From: Streptosporangiaceae bacterium
GTDB lineage: Bacteria; Actinomycetota; Actinomycetes; Streptosporangiales; Streptosporangiaceae
Assembly (NCBI GenBank): GCA_030038295.1
Contig: JASHPF010000248.1
Coordinates: 1 to 36,352 of the forward strand
Reading direction: 5' to 3'
DNA: 36,352 bases
In this document: in pieces, positions 31,499 through 36,352 of the stretch
Layout: the number at the start of each line of letters is the position of its first letter
Position numbering within the stretch: the first letter of the stretch is position 1
Notes under the pieces: model-generated
What the model saw: only the letters and a program-made list of their open reading frames with translations
Database searches by the model: none
What the model was told of the DNA's origin: nothing
Position numbers and translations under genes: made by a program

Positions 31499-32795
31499 GG
31501 GCGAGCTCCTCCAGGGCAGCGAGCGGTCCGACGTGCCTGATGCGCCTGGCCAGCAGGTCCGCCGGGCTTTGCCGTGACTCCACCAGGTCGGCCAGGTCGG
31601 CTACGGCCGGGGCCAGTTCGGCCGGCACGCGGCTGGCCGTGATGGCGAGGCACCGGCGCGCGGAGTCGGCGAGCACGTCGTCGTGCAGCCCGTCCCGCGC
31701 AGCCTCGGCCCACCGCCCGGCGGCGCGCTCGGTGGCCTCCATTGCGAGGTCAGCTGCGTCGCTGTCGTCCATCAGAGTGGCGGCGACGGCGGCGATGGCG
31801 GGCCACCATCGCGGCGCGGTGACGTCCATGTACCGCAACTCCAGGAATCCGCGCAGCCGCACCGGCGGAAACAAGGTGGTCAGGTGCATGTCCAGGTCGG
31901 CTGCCGTCGGTCGCCTGCCGAACAGCCGGACTCGGTCGGCTGCCCACTGGCCAAACGAGACCGACGCGCGGACTGGCTCGGCCTCGCTGCCGTCGGCGTC
32001 GCGCACGACGATTACCGGCGCGGACATAGCGAAGTGAGCCCACGCCGCGGCTGGGTCCGACTCCGTCATGGTCATGCGTGCTTTCGGTGCCGGGTCGCAG
32101 CCGGGTACCGGGCCACACGCTCGCTGGTCAAGCTGCGCCCAGGTCGCCTGCCGTGCCGACTGCAAGCCCGTGGGGCGACCGTGCAGCCAGGGCGAGCAGG
32201 CTGCGATCGCGACGAGGGTCGGCCCGAGCTGGTGTGCTCGATGGACACGCGCCCGCCATGCGCTCTTCGGGCCGGCCTGAAGGTTGACCTGGAGCGCGGC
32301 GGTCGAGTTCATCATCACCGCGCCGGCCGCTGCGCGCCCGGTGCTGGCGAAGTGCTGTTCCATGGCCTGGTAGCGAGGACGCGGGTTCACCCGCCGGGAT
32401 GGCCGGAGCGGATCAGCGCCGGCAAAAGCGGCGCCGAGACCGTGGTCGGCCAGCGCGAGCCGCACGCCCTGCCAGTCGTGGCGCAGCCCGGCGACGGCCG
32501 TCACGATGTCCGGCTCTGGCCGACCGGACAGCTCGAGCTGGCAGCCCGGCTCGAGCGTGACAGCACTTCGCCGGACGACAGCGCTGATGACGTCTCTGAT
32601 CTGCTCCACCCGGTGCCAGGCCACGGCTTCGTGGACAGCCGCCAGATCGACGAGATGAGCCTCTATCTCGAGCCCGACGGTGCCCACTTCGGTGTCCGCG
32701 AGCGCGGCCTGGCACACCAGGGTGCGGGCGGCCTCCAACGTCAGCGGCTCGGCTAGATCAACGATATCCTGGGCGAAAGTGCTGATAACGGCCAT
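31491..32795 (-). CDS. egtA: Glutamate-cysteine ligase EgtA
   Basis: A 434-residue GCS2-type ligase that makes gamma-glutamylcysteine for EgtB with [13 protein letters not shown] (41-50) holds the metal/ATP glutamates; [28 protein letters not shown] and [11 protein letters not shown] follow in the family order. It is the first gene of the operon; GGAGGGG precedes the ATG by six bases. The upstream region contains a candidate promoter (32858-32886). Confidence 0.95.
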   Translation of the reverse strand: MAVISTFAQDIVDLAEPLTLEAARTLVCQAALADTEVGTVGLEIEAHLVDLAAVHEAVAWHRVEQIRDVISAVVRRSAVTLEPGCQLELSGRPEPDIVTAVAGLRHDWQGVRLALADHGLGAAFAGADPLRPSRRVNPRPRYQAMEQHFASTGRAAAGAVMMNSTAALQVNLQAGPKSAWRARVHRAHQLGPTLVAIAACSPWLHGRPTGLQSARQATWAQLDQRACGPVPGCDPAPKARMTMTESDPAAAWAHFAMSAPVIVVRDADGSEAEPVRASVSFGQWAADRVRLFGRRPTAADLDMHLTTLFPPVRLRGFLELRYMDVTAPRWWPAIAAVAATLMDDSDAADLAMEATERAAGRWAEAARDGLHDDVLADSARRCLAITASRVPAELAPAVADLADLVESRQSPADLLARRIRHVGPLAALEELAHA

Positions 32796-32857
32796 AAATG
32801 GCCCCTCCAGGTCCGGGCCGGCGGACTCCTATGTCCACCGCGGGTCGGTGCGGGGCG

Positions 32858-32886
32858 ACCGTAACGACAGCCGTCCATATTGTCGG
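32858..32886 (-). promoter_or_regulatory. Candidate promoter of the egtABCD operon
   Basis: On the minus strand CCGACA (32881-32886), 17-base spacer, TACGGT (32858-32863). This would give a leader of about 55 bases before egtA. The -35 is only partly consensus. Confidence 0.35.
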
Positions 32887-33000
32887 TATTGCCGGGCGCT
32901 TCATCAGCGGCCTCACCAACATGGTACGTGAGGGGTCTGACAGCGGTTCAGCCTCGCGTCCACGATGGGGCGGATCTCGGCGCGGCGCACCGGCCGGCCC

Positions 33001-33032
33001 GCGTCAGGCGGCGTCAGGCGAGCGTCCAGCTA
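33001..33032. repeat. Short tandem duplications upstream of the YciI-like gene
   Basis: GCGTCAGGCG occurs twice in direct succession (33001-33020), followed by two near-copies of AGCGTCC-AGCT (from 33021 to about 33043). They lie just above the YciI -10 box. Confidence 0.6.
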
Positions 33033-33049
33033 GCGTCCGAGCTCGTCGC

Positions 33050-33055
33050 TACCAT
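33050..33055 (+). promoter_or_regulatory. Probable -10 box of a leaderless YciI-like transcript
   Basis: TACCAT, six bases before the ATG at 33062, with no Shine-Dalgarno. Confidence 0.5.
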
Positions 33056-33061
33056 GCGGCC

Positions 33062-33418
33062 ATGAGCACCCGACAGACCCGCGGGCCAGCCAGCGTCTGG
33101 GTGGTGCGCAACGTGCGCGGCGGTCCCTACGACTTCTCCCGTGACATGCGGGAGCAGGAGCAGTGGACGGAGCACGCGGCGTTCATGAACGCACTCGTGG
33201 ACGACGGTGTCGTGCTCATCGGCGGGCCGCTGGAGGGCGGTCGCGAAGTCATCCTCGTGTGCTCGGCGCCCACCGAGGATGCGCTGCGGCGACGGCTCGC
33301 TGCGGATCCCTGGGTGCACAGCGGCATGCTCACGGCCACGAGCGTAGAGCGGATGACGGTGGCGCTGTCGCCAGCTGCGGTGGACGAGCTGCTGGCGCGA
33401 GGAGCGCCGCCGGCATAG
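33062..33418 (+). CDS. YciI-like (YCII-related domain) protein
   Basis: A 118-residue ferredoxin-like fold protein. SVWVVRNVRGGPYDFSRDMR is the first strand and loop, EQWTEHAAFMNALVDDGVVLIGGPL the central helix-strand with the conserved His and the GG turn, and LAADPWVHSGMLTATSVERM the final DP-x-strand. Relatives form dimers and some act as dechlorinases or stress proteins; the role here is unknown. The ATG at 33062 has TACCAT six bases upstream, so the mRNA is probably leaderless. Confidence 0.86.
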   Translation: MSTRQTRGPASVWVVRNVRGGPYDFSRDMREQEQWTEHAAFMNALVDDGVVLIGGPLEGGREVILVCSAPTEDALRRRLAADPWVHSGMLTATSVERMTVALSPAAVDELLARGAPPA

Positions 33419-33461
33419 CACGTGCCCGAGCCGACAGGAGGAACAGCAGCGGCGGGGCGCT

Positions 33462-34448
33462 TCAGTATCCGCGGTCCCGGTCGACGACGTTGAGCAGTGG
33501 CTCTCCGGCGAGGAAGCGGCGGAGGTTGTCGGCGAAGAGCCGGCGGTTCGGTTCCCAGTGGGCGGGGTCGCCGCGACCCGAGACGTGCGGGGTCAGGAGG
33601 ACCTGCGGTAGTTCCAGCAGTTCTGGCCGCGGGGGTCGGCCCGCGAGTTCCCCTTCGTACACATCCAGGACCGCGCCGCGAAGGTCGCCCCTGACCAGAG
33701 CCTCGATGAGCGCGTCCTCATTGACTTCTTCGCCGCGGGCGACGTTGATCAGCACCGCGCCCGGTTTGAGGGCGGAGAACACGCCTGCGTCGATCATGCC
33801 CGCCGTTTCCGCGGTCAGCTGCGCGCACACGGCGAGAAAGTCACTCTCGGCCGCCATCTGGTGCAACTGGTCGGCGGGCAGCACGCAGTCGATGCCGTCG
33901 GCGTCGTAGGCGGGAGCGCTAACCGAGCGCCGCGTGGCGATGACCCGCATGCCGAGTGCTTTGGCCCGTCGCCCGACCTCGCGGCCGATGCCGCCGAGGC
34001 CGACGACGCCCATGGTGGCGCTGTGCAGACTGACCATCTCGTAGCCGCTGCGGGTGAACAGGCCGGCTTGCTTTTGCCGCGTGCCTTCGTGCAGGCCGCG
34101 GGCGAAGAAGGCCGCGGCCGCCACGACATACTCGGCAATGGCGTCGGCGGCCATCACGCCGCGGCTGCTGGTCAGCGTGACGTTTGACGGCCACAGGTCA
34201 GTGTCGTGCAGGTTCGACACGCCGGCCTGAGTGTGGTGGGCCCAGACTAGGTGCGGCGCTCTTCTGGCGATGAGCGAGGGCACCGGGTAGCCGACGAGGA
34301 CGACGTCGGCAACGCCCAGAGCGGCGTCGAGTTCGTCGCTGTCGGCGTTGTTCGCGTCGATGACCCGCACCCGCGGGTCGACCGCGGAGACATACGACAG
34401 GTCCGAGCCCAGGGCCGGCGCCATCACGACGACGTTGACGACGTGCAT
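33462..34448 (-). CDS. D-2-hydroxyacid dehydrogenase (NAD-dependent)
   Basis: A 328-residue dehydrogenase of the D-isomer-specific family. The NAD loop is GVVGLGGIGREVGRRA (about 147-162); catalytic residues are R239 (NVARGEEV), E267 (DVYEGE) and H288 (TPHVSGRG). VWAHHTQAGVSNL replaces the usual SxGAGVDN loop. It would reduce a 2-keto acid such as glyoxylate or hydroxypyruvate, or run in reverse. AGGAA before the ATG supports the start. It converges on the YciI-like gene. Confidence 0.92.
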   Translation of the reverse strand: MHVVNVVVMAPALGSDLSYVSAVDPRVRVIDANNADSDELDAALGVADVVLVGYPVPSLIARRAPHLVWAHHTQAGVSNLHDTDLWPSNVTLTSSRGVMAADAIAEYVVAAAAFFARGLHEGTRQKQAGLFTRSGYEMVSLHSATMGVVGLGGIGREVGRRAKALGMRVIATRRSVSAPAYDADGIDCVLPADQLHQMAAESDFLAVCAQLTAETAGMIDAGVFSALKPGAVLINVARGEEVNEDALIEALVRGDLRGAVLDVYEGELAGRPPRPELLELPQVLLTPHVSGRGDPAHWEPNRRLFADNLRRFLAGEPLLNVVDRDRGY

Positions 34449-34609
34449 TCTTTTCCTGCCTCGGGTGAGGATTCGGGCGCGTGGCGGCGAGCGTGCGTCG
34501 GCTCAGCAGGGCTGCCGGTGACCGTGTGCCCCGCCCACCGAACGCTACCCCGCAGCAGGTTCCAACGTCCGGGCTTGCCGGAGCGTCTACCTCAGTGGAG
34601 GTGGCGAGG
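34449..34609. other. Divergent intergenic region
   Basis: About 160 bases between the dehydrogenase and the lipoprotein. Shine-Dalgarno sequences are visible on both sides; I see no convincing promoter or palindrome. Confidence 0.4.
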
Positions 34610-35632
34610 ATGAGAGTGGCCTGGTTGCTCGGCGGGTTAGCGATATCGCTCTCGCTGCTGACACTGACGGCGTGCGCCGCCCCGGCTGCGCCAATCGTGA
34701 CGTCGGAGTTCGCGGGCCTGGCCTTGTCGCATCCTGCCTCGTGGCGGCAGTACTTCCTCAGCCCGAGCGGCAGCCTGGACCCTCAGGCGGCTGGCTATCT
34801 CACGAACGAGCCAATCCCGGCCGGCTGCCGCGGGACAAGCAGCGGGACGGTGGCGTGCGGCCAGCCCGTCACGACCATGGGCAGTGGTGGCGTCTACGTC
34901 ACCGTCCAGGTGGCCTACCAGCCGTACGGGCCGCTGCCGCAGGCCAACCGTACCGTGGGCGGCTACCCTGCGAATGTCGCCATCGGGCCTAATCCGGGCA
35001 CCGACGGCTGCCCGGCTGCGACCAGCCGCACGGTCACCGCCACGCTGTCCCGGCCGGACGTTCAGCCCTCGGAGATATGGATCTTCGCGTGCCTGGGAGG
35101 CTCGAGCACCGACCGGACACAGCAGCAAGTCATGGCCATGCTCCAGTCGGCTCGTATCGCGACGCGGCCGCCCGCGACCGAGCCGGTTCCCGGCGCCCCG
35201 ACCTGCACCGGCCAGGATCTGGTCGTGGAACCCGGTCCGCTGCTGTCCCTGGCGACCCAGGAACAAGGCCTGCTGTACGCGGTTCTCAACGTCGGGCGCG
35301 GCACCTGCCGCGTCACCGGTTATCCGCGGATCGGGCTAGCCGCGCAGGCGGCAAGCCTGCCGTTCGACTACCAGGATGGCGGCAGCCCCTACCTCCTGCC
35401 CGGCCCTCCGCCCGTGCTCTACCTGCGGCCCGGCGTGTACGCGTCGTTTCAGATCGACACCTCGGCGTGCGAGACCGTGCCAGGGACCGCGGCCACCACA
35501 GTCGAGATCACACTGCCCGGCCAGACTGCGGGCATCTCGCTCCCAGCCGAGACGCGCGGAGGGTTGCGCGGCCTCCGCTACTGCGCGCAGCCGGGCCAGA
35601 TCGTCTATGTCAGCGCCCTGAACGCGTACTGA
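34610..35632 (+). CDS. Secreted lipoprotein with DUF4232-like C-terminal domain
   Basis: A 340-residue protein with a lipoprotein signal peptide: MRVAWLLGGLAISLSLLTLT, then AC with C22 as the lipidated cysteine in the lipobox LTAC. The middle part (about 30-190) is a beta-rich domain with paired cysteines that I do not recognise. From about 203 (CTGQDLVVEPG) the sequence matches the DUF4232 pattern: NVGRGTCRVTGYPRIGL, then YLRPGVYASFQI. It should be anchored outside the membrane. GGAGG (34597-34601) precedes the ATG; the longer frame upstream is not coding. Confidence 0.88.
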   Translation: MRVAWLLGGLAISLSLLTLTACAAPAAPIVTSEFAGLALSHPASWRQYFLSPSGSLDPQAAGYLTNEPIPAGCRGTSSGTVACGQPVTTMGSGGVYVTVQVAYQPYGPLPQANRTVGGYPANVAIGPNPGTDGCPAATSRTVTATLSRPDVQPSEIWIFACLGGSSTDRTQQQVMAMLQSARIATRPPATEPVPGAPTCTGQDLVVEPGPLLSLATQEQGLLYAVLNVGRGTCRVTGYPRIGLAAQAASLPFDYQDGGSPYLLPGPPPVLYLRPGVYASFQIDTSACETVPGTAATTVEITLPGQTAGISLPAETRGGLRGLRYCAQPGQIVYVSALNAY

Positions 35633-35671
35633 CCCGGGCTTGGCGCCGCGGAGGGGCCGAGGGCGGTGCAG

Positions 35672-36352
35672 CTAACCGCTCTCCTGCGCCGGGTGCGCGG
35701 CGCGGAACCGCGGCCGGTCGCGGCCGGCCTGGCTGCTCTCCCATCGGCCCGACGCGCACATCCAGCAGAGGGCGACGGCAATGCCGACAAGCGCAAGGGG
35801 CGCCGCCGTCACGGCGATCGTCCGGGCCGCGGCGGAGAGCCAGCCGGGCATCAGGTTGGGGTAATAGGTCACGCCTGGCAGCTCGGCAAGGGCGGCGGCG
35901 ATGGCGCGGGCGATCGCCATCCCGTCAAGCCGGGTTGCGGGCATGAGTGCGAGCAGCGGGAAAACCGCCGCGTCGTACCACGGCCGCTGCTGGGGAGTGG
36001 CAATGAGCCACCCGAGCAGCAGTGCGAGCGCAGGCCGCGCGAACGGGTAACTGGCCAGGCCGGCCGGCATCCGCCCGAGCATGATCACCGCCATGGTCAG
36101 CGACCCGACGGCGCCGAGAATGTCGATGCTGCCGGTCGAGAGATGCAGACCGAGGCCGCGGGTCAGCAGCCACGGATCGTAGACGCTCGAGGAGCCCGCC
36201 GCCCGGCCTGCCAGGGCCGCCACGGCGGCCCAGCCCGCCACCAGAGAGCAGGGCACCAGCACCGCCAGCAGGCCGGCGACCAGGGCGGCCAGGGCGCGCG
36301 GCGACCGCCGCACCGCCCACGCGAGGCCCGCGCCGACCAGCAGGAGCGGCGC
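35672..36352 (-). CDS. Polytopic membrane protein, C-terminal part (GT-C/GT87-like), cut by window end
   Basis: The frame is open to the last base of the window, so the 227 residues seen are only the C-terminal part. It has at least five hydrophobic helices, with VYDPWLLTRGLGLHL, ATPQQRPWYDAAVFPLLALMP and ATRLDGMAIARA between them. The TPQQ-x-WY-x8-LLAL pattern before a helix is seen in actinomycete polyprenol-phosphate-mannose mannosyltransferases and related GT-C proteins, whose catalytic loop would lie upstream. The tail is basic and cytosolic. The family call is tentative. Confidence 0.6.
   Translation of the reverse strand, partial: APLLLVGAGLAWAVRRSPRALAALVAGLLAVLVPCSLVAGWAAVAALAGRAAGSSSVYDPWLLTRGLGLHLSTGSIDILGAVGSLTMAVIMLGRMPAGLASYPFARPALALLLGWLIATPQQRPWYDAAVFPLLALMPATRLDGMAIARAIAAALAELPGVTYYPNLMPGWLSAAARTIAVTAAPLALVGIAVALCWMCASGRWESSQAGRDRPRFRAAHPAQESG

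Larger units (their letters stand above)
32796..33061. other. Divergent intergenic region between egtA and the YciI-like gene
   Basis: About 266 bases without a gene. It holds the candidate egtA promoter, a GACA-N11-TGTC inverted repeat around 32866-32884, a 10-base tandem duplication (33001-33020) with a second imperfect duplication after it, and the -10 box of the YciI-like gene. Confidence 0.5.

Noticed and set aside
1-36352. CRISPR arrays, insertion sequences, prophage or tRNA-linked islands
   Set aside because: No regularly spaced repeats, transposase or integrase motifs, or tRNA-like folds were seen.

Overview
The window is about 36 kb of very GC-rich DNA (roughly 70% by eye), densely packed with genes, with strong third-position GC bias, many GTG starts and several promoters whose -10 box sits 6-7 bases before the start codon. 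Together with a mycobacterial/streptomycete-type ergothioneine cluster, many luciferase-like flavin or F420 oxidoreductases, a DUF4232 lipoprotein and a GT-C-type membrane protein, this points to an actinomycete chromosome. I see no transposase, integrase, phage gene, CRISPR array, rRNA or tRNA. No gap between genes exceeds about 300 bases.

Layout. 1-4.7 kb: a 5'-truncated FAD/Fe-S D-2-hydroxyacid dehydrogenase-type flavoprotein, an AlkA-type glycosylase, a TMEM175-family potassium channel and a ferredoxin-reductase-like flavoprotein. 4.7-7.7 kb (minus strand): a four-gene overlapping operon with a QueD/PTPS-family pterin synthase, a SAM methyltransferase, a GT4 glycosyltransferase and a short-chain dehydrogenase, divergent from a RibD-C/DHFR-like reductase. 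8.5-13.3 kb: acyl-CoA ligase, catalase and a DHA2-type MFS exporter. 13.3-14.4 kb: the divergent MarR regulator (with a candidate operator) and a translationally coupled GNAT acetyltransferase. 14.5-20.3 kb: a remnant of an SDR gene, an S9 peptidase, a GH76-like protein without a signal peptide, and a three-gene flavin module (FMN reductase, CE1758-type luciferase-like monooxygenase, CE1759-type FMN reductase). 20.4-25.7 kb: a nucleotidyltransferase, a short RecQ helicase, a DUF998 membrane protein, a bicupin and an MDR-type dehydrogenase. 25.7-28.6 kb: a luciferase-like oxidoreductase coupled to a small unknown protein, and a serine hydrolase preceded by a probable leader peptide. 28.6-32.8 kb: the ergothioneine operon egtA-egtB-egtC-egtD. 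33-36.4 kb: a YciI-like protein, a D-2-hydroxyacid dehydrogenase, a lipoprotein and a membrane protein cut by the window end.

How genes work together. EgtA, B, C and D give gamma-glutamylcysteine, trimethylhistidine, the sulfoxide conjugate and its deglutamylated form; the last lyase (EgtE) is not in the window. The MarR protein probably represses the divergent exporter and its own operon. The flavin module is a two-component monooxygenase with reductases on both sides. The best candidate for an undescribed system is the 4.7-8.5 kb QueD-like/methyltransferase/GT4/SDR operon with the divergent RibD-C-like reductase, whose families suggest a methylated, glycosylated pterin- or deazapurine-type small molecule. 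That product is an inference.
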